This document shows, piece after piece, positions 24,221 to 36,764 of a DNA stretch of 64,000 nucleotides; the first letter of the stretch is position 1, and every line of letters begins with the position of its first letter. The position numbers were made by a program, and so were the translations under genes. Source of the stretch: Streptomyces sp. IMTB 2501 (GTDB lineage Bacteria > Actinomycetota > Actinomycetes > Streptomycetales > Streptomycetaceae); contig NZ_MQUS01000005.1 in NCBI RefSeq assembly GCF_001953885.1, forward strand, positions 186,001 through 250,000, read 5' to 3'. A model generated the notes under the pieces. The model saw only the letters and a program-made list of their open reading frames with translations. It was not told where the DNA came from and did no database searches.

Positions 24221-25225
24221 GTGGTGAAGAGACAGTTGTTGGACGAGATGGTGTTCCGGAGCGAAGACGTGTCCGCCGCGGACCGGTTCGACTACTGGAC
24301 CGAGCTCCTGGGCCGTACCCACGCGCCCATGGACCTGCGCAGCGACCACACCGACGACTTCCGGGCCTCCCAGCGGGTGCTGGACCTCGGTGCCGTCACC
24401 GTGTGGTCCGCCACGTTCCAGCCGCTGGTGTTCCAGCGCACGCCGAAGCTGATCCGGCAGTCCGACCCCGAGGCGTACCACCTGTCACTCGTCGTTCGCG
24501 GGACCGGGGCGGGCGTGTGGCGGCACCGGGAGACCGCGTACAAGCCGTACGACCTGTTCATCAACTCGTCCTCGCTGCCGAACGACGTCTACAGCACCGG
24601 GGAGATGGTCCAGACAGTGGCGCTGGAGGTTCCCAAGGCCCTGCTGCCGCTGCCCCGTGACATGGCCGCCCGGATCGTCGGGGCGCCGGTGTCGGCCCGG
24701 GAAGGCATGGGAGCCCTACTGGCCCAGTTCCTCACCCAGTTGATAGCGGACCCGGCCGCGTACCAGCCCTCCGACCGGCCGCGGCTGGCCGCCATCGCGA
24801 CCCCGCTGGTCGCCGCGCTCTTCGCCCACCTGATCGAAGCCGGTGACTGCCTGCCCCCGGAGACCCACCAGCGGGCCCTCACCCTGCGCATCCAGGCGTT
24901 CATCCGGGAGCACCTGCACGACCCGCAGCTCACCCCGAGCACCATCGCCGCCGCGCACCACATCTCCACCAGCTATCTGCACCGCCTCTTCCAGCACGAA
25001 GACGCCACAGTCGCCGCGTGGATACGCCGCCTGCGCCTGGAGGCGGCCCGCCGCGACCTCGCCGACCCGGCGCTCCGCACCCTCCCCATCCACGCCATCG
25101 CCGCCCGCTGGGGATTCCCCCGCGCCGCCGACTTCAGCCGCGCCCACCGCGCGGCCTACGGCACCACGCCCAAGGACCACCGGCACCAGGCTCTGGGACT
25201 CATTGCGAAGGGGAGTGTGGACTGA
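24221..25225 (+). CDS. AraC family regulator with AraC-binding-like N-domain
   Basis: 334 aa from GTG 24221; GTG 24224 is equivalent and TTGs follow at 24236 and 24239. The N-terminal ~200 residues (AADRFDYWTELLGRTHAPMDL, AYHLSLVVRGTGAGVWRHRE, YKPYDLFINSSSLP) are the AraC_binding_2 cupin-like sensor. The C-terminal ~100 residues hold two helix-turn-helices: LTPSTIAAAHHISTSYLHRLFQ and IHAIAARWGFPRAADFSRAHRAAYGTTPKDHR. The same architecture occurs in NitR/FeaR-like regulators. It precedes a secreted ricin-domain protein by 97 bp on the same strand and may control it. TTGACC at 24202 is a possible -35. Confidence 0.88.
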   Translation: MVKRQLLDEMVFRSEDVSAADRFDYWTELLGRTHAPMDLRSDHTDDFRASQRVLDLGAVTVWSATFQPLVFQRTPKLIRQSDPEAYHLSLVVRGTGAGVWRHRETAYKPYDLFINSSSLPNDVYSTGEMVQTVALEVPKALLPLPRDMAARIVGAPVSAREGMGALLAQFLTQLIADPAAYQPSDRPRLAAIATPLVAALFAHLIEAGDCLPPETHQRALTLRIQAFIREHLHDPQLTPSTIAAAHHISTSYLHRLFQHEDATVAAWIRRLRLEAARRDLADPALRTLPIHAIAARWGFPRAADFSRAHRAAYGTTPKDHRHQALGLIAKGSVD

Positions 25226-25322
25226 TTGCTAACGACTCTTCGGTGGGATTCCGAGATCCTCCACCCATACGGCTGGTGCTTCGCGGGGGACAGCGCGAGC
25301 CACCGAACGAGAACGGGGAGAC

Positions 25323-27113
25323 ATGACTGCGAAGCAACGGGGCCGTCGCAGAGGACGGATCACAGCGGCGCTGGTCGCTCTGACGTCATTGGCGGCGCTG
25401 GTGTCGGGTACTCAGCAGGCGATCGCCGACAACACGCCCGTCCACGACAAGGACAAACCGTTCACGAGCGAGGACGCATCCCGCTTCGTTCTCCATCCGC
25501 GGGAGATGCCAGGTGTTGACGAGGGCGAGACAGCACGGTCGGTGATCGAGGGGGCCGAGGCGAAGGGCGTCGTGTCGAGGGTGTCGCCGCTGAGCGTGGC
25601 CCAGTCGCGGCAGCATGTCGGCCGCCCCCTGTGCCACACGACCGGGATCAACGGCACGCTCAAGTACAACGGCTTCTGCTGGGACGAGACGGACGACTGG
25701 ACCAGCGCCTATGACCCGGCCGGGGGCTGGCACCCGCAGGGGTTCACCGCCTCGCACGACGCGGACCCGAGCGGCACGATCGACGGTCACCACCTGTACA
25801 TGGCGACCTGGTACTACGGGCACGGCTCCTCGCAGAATGAGGAGGAAGACGCGAAACTGCGCAACCTAAAGGCTCGTATCTCCATCCTGGAGTCGACCGG
25901 CACGGACTGGAGTTACGGGCACGTGCTGCTCGTGAAGCCGACCGGCAGCCGGGCCAACCCCAACTTCACCTCGGTCAACGACGTACACGCCGACGGGATG
26001 GTCTGGTACGGGAACAGGCTGTTCGTGGCCAACGGCGGCGAGTTGCAGATCTACGACCTCAACCACCTGTGGATGGTGAACTCCATCTCCAAGGAGTCGG
26101 GCATCTCGGGCGGCACATCCTCGGCCGAGTACCACCAGTGGGCCCTGCCCATGGTCGCCCGCTACTCGAACCGCACCAAGGCAGAGCAGGACAACGCCAA
26201 GCCCAAAGAGCGCAGCAACATGTACTGCACGGGGCCCATCGCCTGCCTGAGTTCCTTGAGCCTGGACCGCAGTGTGTCACCGCCGCGCCTGGTCTCCGGA
26301 CGCCACGGGGATGCCGATCGCACCACCCCTGTGGACGTGATCCGCTGGCCGATCGAAGACCTCGGCGAGGGCGGCACGTCCCCCGTCACGGCGACGGCGG
26401 CCTACCAAGCTCCTGTCCACGGCTTGCAGGGCGTGGCCACCGACGGCACGTACTACTACATGTCGGCCATGTGCGAAACGGACTACATGGGAGTCACCAA
26501 CCCCACGGACCCGGACGCCTACTCCTGCATCTGGCGGGCCAAGCCGAACGGCACCGTGTCGATCCTCACCCGCGATTCGCCCCTCACCCAGAACCTGTCC
26601 TACTCGTTCTCCTCGGGCCGCCTGTGGGGCATGAACGAGCGCACCGGCAAGCGCGTCGTCTTCTCCCTGCTGCCGCGGAGAATCGATGATGCCCAGTACC
26701 TGTACAACGACTACAGCAAGCTGTGCGCGGGCGCCGGCAACAAGATCGAGAACAGCACACCGGTCATCCAGTGGGGCTGCACCAGCGCCCAGGACGAGCG
26801 CTGGGTGTTCGAGGAGACCAAGGACAACAACGGCAACCCCGCCTACATCGTCCAGAACGCGTACTCCGGCAAGTGCATGGGCCCGGCCTCCAGCCTGGCC
26901 AACGGGGCGGGCATGATCCAGTACACCTGCAACGGCGCGGTGGACGAGAAGTGGTGGTACGACCAGGACACCCACGAGCTGCGGAACGTCTACTCGGGCA
27001 AGTGCCTGGGCCTGGGCTCCGCCGCCACAAAGGGCTCTCAGCTCATCCAGTGGCCGTGCAACGGCGCCCAGGACGAGCGCTGGACCATCTCCAAGACCGC
27101 CCCCAACGTGTGA
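25323..27113 (+). CDS. Secreted protein with C-terminal ricin-type lectin domain
   Basis: 596 aa. ATG 25323 follows GGGGAGAC. Signal peptide: KQRGRRRGRITAALVALTSLAALVSG..AIA, cut near residue 37. Residues ~455-590 are a ricin-B beta-trefoil with three lobes: KLCAGAG..VIQWGCTSAQDERWVF, GKCMGPA..MIQYTCNGAVDEKWWY and GKCLGLG..LIQWPCNGAQDERWTI, each with the Q/N..W and Cys pair. The first ~400 mature residues (PGGWHPQGFTASHDADPSGTIDGHHLYMATWYYG, VWYGNRLFVANGGELQIYDLNHLW, VHGLQGVATDGTYYYMSAMC) look like a propeller but belong to no family I can name. Probably binds sugar polymers outside the cell. Confidence 0.85.
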   Translation: MTAKQRGRRRGRITAALVALTSLAALVSGTQQAIADNTPVHDKDKPFTSEDASRFVLHPREMPGVDEGETARSVIEGAEAKGVVSRVSPLSVAQSRQHVGRPLCHTTGINGTLKYNGFCWDETDDWTSAYDPAGGWHPQGFTASHDADPSGTIDGHHLYMATWYYGHGSSQNEEEDAKLRNLKARISILESTGTDWSYGHVLLVKPTGSRANPNFTSVNDVHADGMVWYGNRLFVANGGELQIYDLNHLWMVNSISKESGISGGTSSAEYHQWALPMVARYSNRTKAEQDNAKPKERSNMYCTGPIACLSSLSLDRSVSPPRLVSGRHGDADRTTPVDVIRWPIEDLGEGGTSPVTATAAYQAPVHGLQGVATDGTYYYMSAMCETDYMGVTNPTDPDAYSCIWRAKPNGTVSILTRDSPLTQNLSYSFSSGRLWGMNERTGKRVVFSLLPRRIDDAQYLYNDYSKLCAGAGNKIENSTPVIQWGCTSAQDERWVFEETKDNNGNPAYIVQNAYSGKCMGPASSLANGAGMIQYTCNGAVDEKWWYDQDTHELRNVYSGKCLGLGSAATKGSQLIQWPCNGAQDERWTISKTAPNV

Positions 27114-27131
27114 CCTGAACACCCGCCTCCG

Positions 27132-27160
27132 ACGGCCCGCCGGGAAAACCGGCGGGCCGT
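27132..27160. terminator. Hairpin terminator after the ricin-domain gene
   Basis: ACGGCCCGCCGG and CCGGCGGGCCGT make a perfect 12-bp stem around the loop GAAAA. It starts 19 bp after the stop of the ricin-domain gene, and the convergent Uma2 gene ends 21 bp further on, so it can serve both. Confidence 0.85.
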
Positions 27161-27180
27161 CGTCGCGTTCCGGACAGGCC

Positions 27181-27771
27181 CTAGTCGCGCGGGAACACGT
27201 CGGTCTTGAGGACGAGGTCGACGGCGGTGCCGGTGAGGTCGACGTCGGTGCCGAAGTCCACCGATGTCGTCATGGCGTAGTCGTCGCCCTTCGGGTGGGT
27301 GTAGATGTGGCACCGTCCCTGGTAGGGGTCGGCGATGAGGTAGACGGGGACCTCGGCGGCGGCGTAGGCGGTCTTCTTCGGGCCGTAGTCGTTGGCGGCC
27401 GTCCCCTGAGAGATGACCTCGGCGACGAACTCGACGTCCTCGTAGCGCCAGTGGCCCTTGTCGTCTTTCTTCGCCGACTCCTTGAGCATGGCGACGTCCG
27501 GGCAGAAGCCGTTGTCATGGCCCGGGAAGTCGATCCGGACGTCCGAGAACACCTTGTCCATCCCGAACTTGGCCGCGACAGCCGCCGCGATCCGGAAGAT
27601 GATGTTCCAGTGAGTGTCCCGCTGTGGCGTCACATAGACGTAGCCCCCGACGATCTCGACCCTGAATCCTTCGGGGACGGGCATCCGCTCAAGGCGCTCG
27701 AACCACTCGTCCAAGCCCATGGTGTCGGCGTCGGCGTCGGCCATCTCGATCCTGTCTTCAAGGACGGTCAT
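27181..27771 (-). CDS. Uma2 family endonuclease-fold protein, second copy
   Basis: 196 aa from ATG 27771, GGGAGGAGC upstream. Core: FCPDVAMLKESAKKDD, EDVEFVAEVISQGTAANDYGPKKTAYAAAEVPVYLIADP. The Asp, Glu-x-Val and following Lys fit the Uma2 pattern. Only about a third of residues seem shared with the copy at 4121, so it is an old paralogue. The repeated Asp/Ala codons in EMADADADTMG come from a short GTCGGC microsatellite at 27723-27740. Function not established. Confidence 0.87.
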   Translation of the reverse strand: MTVLEDRIEMADADADTMGLDEWFERLERMPVPEGFRVEIVGGYVYVTPQRDTHWNIIFRIAAAVAAKFGMDKVFSDVRIDFPGHDNGFCPDVAMLKESAKKDDKGHWRYEDVEFVAEVISQGTAANDYGPKKTAYAAAEVPVYLIADPYQGRCHIYTHPKGDDYAMTTSVDFGTDVDLTGTAVDLVLKTDVFPRD

Positions 27772-27859
27772 CGTGGCGCTCCTCCCCGGCTGCCCCACGG
27801 ACAGGTGCAGCCGCGCAGTACAACGATACGCACCGTAACCGGGAGGCGCCGGAATCAAG

Positions 27860-28543
27860 TCAAGCTGTTCCAGCCGCGTACGCCTGACCGACCCCCCACG
27901 CCTCCCGCATCGCCCCCGCGAACGCCTCCGCGATCCGGTGCTCCCCGTTCGCGTTGGGGTGCGTGCCGTCGTAGGTGTCGACGTGGATGTCGTACGACTC
28001 GGGCGGCGAGGCCAGCAGCAGTGGCGAGCGGGGTTCGTCCAGGTCTGTGGCTGTTTTCGCCAGCAGGACGTTGAAGAGGTCCACCTGGTCGGCGAAAGAC
28101 GCGTCCGCCTCGGCGCGGATGTTCGGGATCACCGGGAGCAGGACCATGCGGAGGTGGGGGTTGGCCTCCCGTGCGCCCGTCACGAACGCCCTCACGTTCT
28201 CCGCCGTCTGTTCGGCGTCGGTGTAGAAGCCCAGGTCGATCAGGCCGAGGGAGACGAGGAGCACGTCCGCGCGGTGTGTGCGTACCGCCTCGCCGATCAG
28301 CGGAGCCATGTGCAGCCAGCCCTCGCCCCAGCCCGCCAGGTGGCGGCGGGGGAAGGCGGGGTCGGCGTAGGCGTAGGACGTCGGGGCGTCGGCCGACTTG
28401 TCGTACAGCTCCTCGCGCGGGCCGACGAAGGTGAACGGGCTGTCGTACGTGTCCCGCAGATGCTGCCACAGCCGGTAGCGCCATGTGTGCTCGCCGGCGC
28501 TCCCGATCGTCATGGAGTCACCTACGGGCATGAACCTGAGCAT
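27860..28543 (-). CDS. SGNH/GDSL hydrolase (esterase-like)
   Basis: 227 aa from ATG 28543. Block I is MPVGDSMTIG (Ser about residue 9), block III appears as LVSLGLIDLGF in place of G-x-N-D, and block V is YDGTHPNANGEHRIAEAF with Asp and His of the triad. The lack of Asn in block III weakens the standard oxyanion hole. No signal peptide, so it is cytoplasmic or uses a non-classical route. Substrate unknown. It is divergent from the secreted protein at 28677. Confidence 0.85.
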   Translation of the reverse strand: MLRFMPVGDSMTIGSAGEHTWRYRLWQHLRDTYDSPFTFVGPREELYDKSADAPTSYAYADPAFPRRHLAGWGEGWLHMAPLIGEAVRTHRADVLLVSLGLIDLGFYTDAEQTAENVRAFVTGAREANPHLRMVLLPVIPNIRAEADASFADQVDLFNVLLAKTATDLDEPRSPLLLASPPESYDIHVDTYDGTHPNANGEHRIAEAFAGAMREAWGVGQAYAAGTA

Positions 28544-28676
28544 CCGCTCATGATGGACGATCACGCGCCGTGGTGGGGTGTGAGGCCCGCCACGTCCGGT
28601 GCGGCCTCCCTGGGGCGCTCCCTGTGTACCCCTGCGCACTCCGGTGAACCCCCGGAGGGAGTGGCAGGCTTGGGGC

Positions 28677-29669
28677 ATGCGTCGATCGTTCGCCGTCCTC
28701 GCCGGGGTGCTGCTCGTCGGCGCCTGCGCGCTTCCCGCCTCCGCCTCCGCCGCCGACGGCGACGGTGACGGCGACCAGGGGTTCACCCTCAAGGACCCGC
28801 GGATCACCGAGTCCAGCGGGCTCGCCGCCTCCCGTCTCCACCCCGGTGTCTACTGGACGCACAACGACAGCGGTGACGGTCCGTACGTCTACGCCGTGGA
28901 CAGCCGGACCGGGAGGACCGTCGCCCGGATCACCCTGCGCGGCATCGGGTCCCCGCGCGACGTCGAGGCCGTCTCCATCGGGCCGGACAACGAGATCTAC
29001 CTGGGTGACATCGGCGACAACCTCGGCGGTAAATGGCCGTATGTCTGGATCTATCGGCTGCCCGAGCCGAAGGAGTTGAAGGACCAGACGGTCACCGCCG
29101 CGCAGTACGTCGTGAAGTACGCGAACGGACCGCGCGACGCCGAGTCGCTGATCGTCCACCCGAAGACCGGGCGGGTCTACATCATCGACAAGAAGGAGGA
29201 CGGCGGGCATCTGTACGAGGGCCCGGCCACCCTCTCCGGCTCCGGCGCGAACATCTTCAAGCCGATCGCCCCTGTCGACCTCTGGGCCACGGACGCGGCC
29301 TTCTCGCCGGACGGCCGACAGCTCGCCGTGCGCGGCTACTTCGGCGGGATCTCCTACGACTGGAACGGCGGCCGCATCAAACGCGCGGGCCAGCTCGACG
29401 TACCCCTGCAGGATCAGGGCGAGGGGGTCAGCTACTCCGCCGACGGGACCAAGCTGCTGTACAGCAGCGAGGGCGCCGACAGCGAGGTCGTGGCGAAGGA
29501 CGTGCCCGGCCTGCCGCCCGCGTCCAAGTCGCCGTCCGCCAGGGGGAGTTCGGGTTCCGGGGGTTCCCTGGGTGTTTTGGGCGGCGGGAGCCTGAAGGCC
29601 GGCGCCGTCATCGTCGCCGCCGGGGCGCTCGCCCTCTTCGGGGTGCGACGGCTGCGGCGCCGGGGCTGA
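28677..29669 (+). CDS. Exported propeller-like protein with C-terminal membrane anchor
   Basis: 330 aa from ATG 28677. Signal peptide MRRSFAVLAGVLLVGACALPASASA; the Cys in GAC may make it a lipoprotein. The mature part contains blade-like repeats (DPRITESSGLAASRLHPGVYWTHNDSGDGPYVYAVD, GSPRDVEAVSIGPDNEIYLGDIGDN, GPRDAESLIVHPKTGRVYIID, ATDAAFSPDGRQLAVRGYF). A Ser/Gly-rich linker precedes a hydrophobic helix GAVIVAAGALALFGV and a basic tail RRLRRRG, a cell-surface anchor without an obvious LPxTG motif. Resembles Streptomyces proteins annotated as WD40/esterase-like; no catalytic residues can be assigned. Confidence 0.8.
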   Translation: MRRSFAVLAGVLLVGACALPASASAADGDGDGDQGFTLKDPRITESSGLAASRLHPGVYWTHNDSGDGPYVYAVDSRTGRTVARITLRGIGSPRDVEAVSIGPDNEIYLGDIGDNLGGKWPYVWIYRLPEPKELKDQTVTAAQYVVKYANGPRDAESLIVHPKTGRVYIIDKKEDGGHLYEGPATLSGSGANIFKPIAPVDLWATDAAFSPDGRQLAVRGYFGGISYDWNGGRIKRAGQLDVPLQDQGEGVSYSADGTKLLYSSEGADSEVVAKDVPGLPPASKSPSARGSSGSGGSLGVLGGGSLKAGAVIVAAGALALFGVRRLRRRG

Positions 29670-29684
29670 GCGGTCACTGGCCGG

Positions 29685-29722
29685 CGTGCCCCGCCCACCC
29701 CTTTTTTGGCGGGCGGGGCACG
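29685..29722. terminator. Bidirectional hairpin terminator
   Basis: CGTGCCCCGCCC (29685-29696) pairs with GGGCGGGGCACG (29711-29722) around a loop containing TTTTTT. It lies between the convergent exported-protein gene and the glycine-rich gene. Confidence 0.85.
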
Positions 29723-29755
29723 CCCGAGACGGGGCGCACGTTGCCTGTTGGGGCA

Positions 29756-30931
29756 CTAGGTAACCGGTGTCACGTCGATGACGACCGCCCCGTTCCCGCC
29801 GGCGTTCCCGGCCGTGCCGTCTGCTCCGGCACTCCCGGCGGAGCCGTTCGTGGCGGAAGCGCCGCCGCTGGTGGCGCCGGTACCGCCGGTACCACCGTCG
29901 CCCCCCTTACCGCCGGCGCCACCACTGCCGCCCGCGCCGTAGGTGAGGCTGTCGGCGGTGATGGCTGTACCACCGGCCCCGCCGCTGCCGCCGTCGCCGC
30001 CCGTGCCGCCGCCTCCGCCCGCGCCGCCCGTGCCGCCCGACCGGCTCGCGCCACTGGTGCCGGCCCCGCCGGTGTTGCCTACAGCGCCGGCGCCGCCGTT
30101 GTCGCCGTTCGTCATGGCCTCCGGGACACCGGGAGCGAGTAGGCAGCGCGATGTTCCGCCACCCGAACCACCAGGACCGGTGATGGTGCCTCCGCCTCCG
30201 CCGCTGCCGCCGCCCCCGCCGGCTCCGCCGACCGGACTACCGGCAGCGCCGCCTCCGCCTCCCGCCCCGCCTGCCGCGCCTCTGCCGCCGGCGGTGCCTC
30301 CCGGAGCAAACGCCAGGTCCACGCCCGTAGTGACGGTCACCCTGCTGTCCGCACCCGCGCCACCGGGTGCGCCGGAGGTGCCTGCGCTGCCGAGACCGCC
30401 GCCCAAGGGACCGCCGGCGCTGCCGCCGCCCCCGCCGCCTCCGCCGGTCCCCGCGACGCCGCCGGTTCCCCCCGCTCCCACCACGACGGTCAGGGTCTCG
30501 CCGGCGAGAGCCACCTCGGTGCACTTCACGAAGCTTCCGGAGCCCCCGCCCCCGCCGGCGGCTCCTCCTCCGCCGCCCCCGCCCCCGCCTCCGCCTCCGC
30601 CGCCCGCCCCTAGAAGGGCGTTGCCTCCGCCTCCTCCGCCGCCCCCGCCGTCGGCACCGGCTCCACCGCCACCGCCTGCCCCGGAAGCCCAGACCCTGAT
30701 GGTCAGGATGTTCAGCTCGCCCGAAGCGGGGTTGCCGGGAACCGTGAAGGTGGACTGGCCCGGAGACGTGAAGGTGAACCGAGGGTCCGGCCAGGCCGCG
30801 GCGCTGTCGGCTCCCAGCATCGGCGGGAGCAGCCCGCCCACCAGTGCTGCCACACCTACGCCGACCCATCTGCCCCGGCCCGAGTGTTTCTGCCGCTTCA
30901 TCCGCCGTTTCATCTGCCGGCTCATCACCAT
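29756..30931 (-). CDS. Secreted extremely glycine-rich (PGRS-like) protein
   Basis: 391 aa from ATG 30931, with AGGGGAGG 7 bp upstream. Signal sequence: a basic head (MKRRMKRQKHSGRGR), then WVGVGVAALVGGLLPPMLGADSAAA. A short ordered part follows (FTFTSPGQSTFTVPGNPASGELNILTIRVWASGAG), then ~300 residues made mostly of Gly with Ala, Ser and Thr in runs such as GGGGGGGG and GAGGTGG, interrupted by FVKCTEVALAGETLTVVVGAGG and TGVDLAFAPGG. It ends NGAVVIDVTPVT. Composition resembles mycobacterial PE_PGRS and spidroin-like proteins. The visible strands suggest a beta-sandwich carrying long flexible loops. Probably cell-wall or matrix located; role unknown. Confidence 0.82.
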   Translation of the reverse strand: MVMSRQMKRRMKRQKHSGRGRWVGVGVAALVGGLLPPMLGADSAAAWPDPRFTFTSPGQSTFTVPGNPASGELNILTIRVWASGAGGGGGAGADGGGGGGGGGNALLGAGGGGGGGGGGGGGGAAGGGGGSGSFVKCTEVALAGETLTVVVGAGGTGGVAGTGGGGGGGGSAGGPLGGGLGSAGTSGAPGGAGADSRVTVTTGVDLAFAPGGTAGGRGAAGGAGGGGGAAGSPVGGAGGGGGSGGGGGTITGPGGSGGGTSRCLLAPGVPEAMTNGDNGGAGAVGNTGGAGTSGASRSGGTGGAGGGGGTGGDGGSGGAGGTAITADSLTYGAGGSGGAGGKGGDGGTGGTGATSGGASATNGSAGSAGADGTAGNAGGNGAVVIDVTPVT

Positions 30932-31024
30932 GCGCTGCCTCCCCTGGCTCGTACGTGCACTCCCATGGGGATTGTTGGCGCGGCCGAATGACGCCAAATG
31001 CCGCGAGGAGGGGCGTGAAAGAGC

Positions 31025-31062
31025 AAACGAAGGGCGTCCGGTGGCCACCGGACGCCCTTCGT
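31025..31062 (-). terminator. Strong terminator of serC
   Basis: Two 19-bp arms, from AACGAAGGGCGTCCGGTGG to its exact complement, form a perfect palindrome. On the minus strand it is followed by TTTGCTCTTT, giving a Rho-independent terminator 38 bp after the serC stop. It insulates the glycine-rich gene, which is read on the same strand and needs its own promoter. Confidence 0.92.
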
Positions 31063-31099
31063 TGTCGTAGCCGGGACGGCTACGTCGTAGACGAGACGA

Positions 31100-35539
<4,440 letters not shown>

Positions 35540-35646
35540 GAGGTGTTCGCGGATGCGAAAAGGGAGTTGGCAGCGAACACATGGACCGGCAGCGCATACG
35601 TAGACTCGGTAGCGACCAGTCGTCTCGCAGCTCGGGGGTACTACCC

Positions 35647-35847
35647 ATGGCAAAGGTCCCGTTCGTCTCCTTGTCCGCCGCGATCGCGGCGCTCGGCACG
35701 GTTCTCGCGTTCCTCGCGGTCCAGCTCCGCGCGGACGGCTATGAGCCGTACGTCGAATCCGTGGCCACCGCCAGCGTCGTGATGTTCGTCACCGCGGCTC
35801 TCGTTGTCGTGACGTGGGTCCGTGACGGTCGGCGGCACTCGAACTGA
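35647..35847 (+). CDS. Small two-helix membrane protein
   Basis: 66 aa from ATG 35647. Two hydrophobic helices, VSLSAAIAALGTVLAFLAVQL and TASVVMFVTAALVVVTWV, joined by a short acidic loop (RADGYEPYVES), then a basic tail RDGRRHSN. I recognise no family. It has its own long hairpin terminator, arguing that it is expressed as a separate unit. The 107 bp before it contain no clear promoter. Confidence 0.6.
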   Translation: MAKVPFVSLSAAIAALGTVLAFLAVQLRADGYEPYVESVATASVVMFVTAALVVVTWVRDGRRHSN

Positions 35848-35857
35848 GCACGCCGAC

Positions 35858-35907
35858 GAAAGCGGCTGCGGGCGTCAGGGGTGCCTCTGACGCCCGCAGC
35901 CGCTTTC
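35858..35907. terminator. 21-bp perfect hairpin terminator
   Basis: The arms 35858-35878 (GAAAGCGGCTGCGGGCGTCAG) and 35887-35907 are exactly complementary, with the 8-nt loop GGGTGCCT. It ends the small membrane-protein unit. Confidence 0.92.
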
Positions 35908-35984
35908 GGAGCGGGCCGGGGCACGTCGCGGGCCCGGGGGGGATGCCGGCGCAGGCGCTGGAAAAATAAGCAGGGGGTGCTGAA

Positions 35985-36764
35985 GTGACGGTGGAACACA
36001 CGCGCTTGGCGGTCCTGTCCGACATTCACGGGGTGCTGCCCGCCCTGGAGGCGGTCCTCGCGGAGCCGGAGGTGGCCGCCGCCGACCGGATCGTCCTCAC
36101 CGGCGACATCACGGCGGGCCCCCAGCCGGCCGAGGTGCTGGACCTGCTGCGGAACCAGGGCGAGAAGGTGCTGTGGCTGGCGGGGAACGCCGACCGGGAG
36201 CTGGTGGAGTACCGGCGTGGCGGGCGGACCGGGATCCCCGACCCCATCGGCCCGTTCGCGGCCCGGCAACTCCGCGACGACCAGGTGGACTTCCTCGCCG
36301 GCCTGCCCCGCACGCTCACCCTGCGCGTCCGCGGCCTCGGCACGGTCCTGTTCTGCCACGCCACCCCGCGCGACGACGAAGAACTGGTCCTCGTGGACTC
36401 CCGCCCCGACCGCTGGGCGGAGGTCTTCACCGGCCTCGACCCCGGCATCGGCACGGTCGTCTGCGGCCACACCCACATGCCCTACGTCCGCCTCGCGCAC
36501 GGCCGCCTGGTGGTCAACCCGGGCAGCGTCGGCATGCCCTACGGCCGCCCCGGCGCCCACTGGTGTCTCCTCGGTCCCGGCGCCGACCTGCGCATGACGC
36601 CGTACGACATACCGGCGGCCGTCGCCCGGCTCACCGCGGAGTGCGCCTACCCGGACATCGCCGAGTGGGCCGACTATTTCTTGTACGCCCGGGCGACGGA
36701 CGCCGAGGTGCTGGCGGCGTGGGGGCCGAAGGCTGCGGGACTACCCGCTGGCCCGCCTGCGTGA
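35985..36764 (+). CDS. Calcineurin-like metallophosphoesterase (YfcE-like)
   Basis: 259 aa from GTG 35985. All five motifs: LAVLSDIHGVLPALEAVL (D-x-H), VLTGDITAGPQ (G-D), WLAGNADRELVE (G-N), VLFCHATPRDD (H) and VVCGHTHMPYVRLAHGRLVVNPGSVGMPYG (G-H-T-H). This is the YfcE/MJ0936 group of metal-dependent phosphodiesterases. Its 3' end overlaps the decayed ABC-transporter gene in another frame, so the last few residues (AGLPAGPPA) may derive from that gene and not from the original C-terminus. Confidence 0.88.
   Translation: MTVEHTRLAVLSDIHGVLPALEAVLAEPEVAAADRIVLTGDITAGPQPAEVLDLLRNQGEKVLWLAGNADRELVEYRRGGRTGIPDPIGPFAARQLRDDQVDFLAGLPRTLTLRVRGLGTVLFCHATPRDDEELVLVDSRPDRWAEVFTGLDPGIGTVVCGHTHMPYVRLAHGRLVVNPGSVGMPYGRPGAHWCLLGPGADLRMTPYDIPAAVARLTAECAYPDIAEWADYFLYARATDAEVLAAWGPKAAGLPAGPPA

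Noticed and set aside
29943..31070. A 375-codon proline-rich plus-strand frame, resembling a wall protein.
   Set aside because: Complement of the glycine-rich gene (GGC/GCC codons give Pro on the other strand); it lacks a signal peptide, and the minus strand has a good ribosome site and signal sequence.
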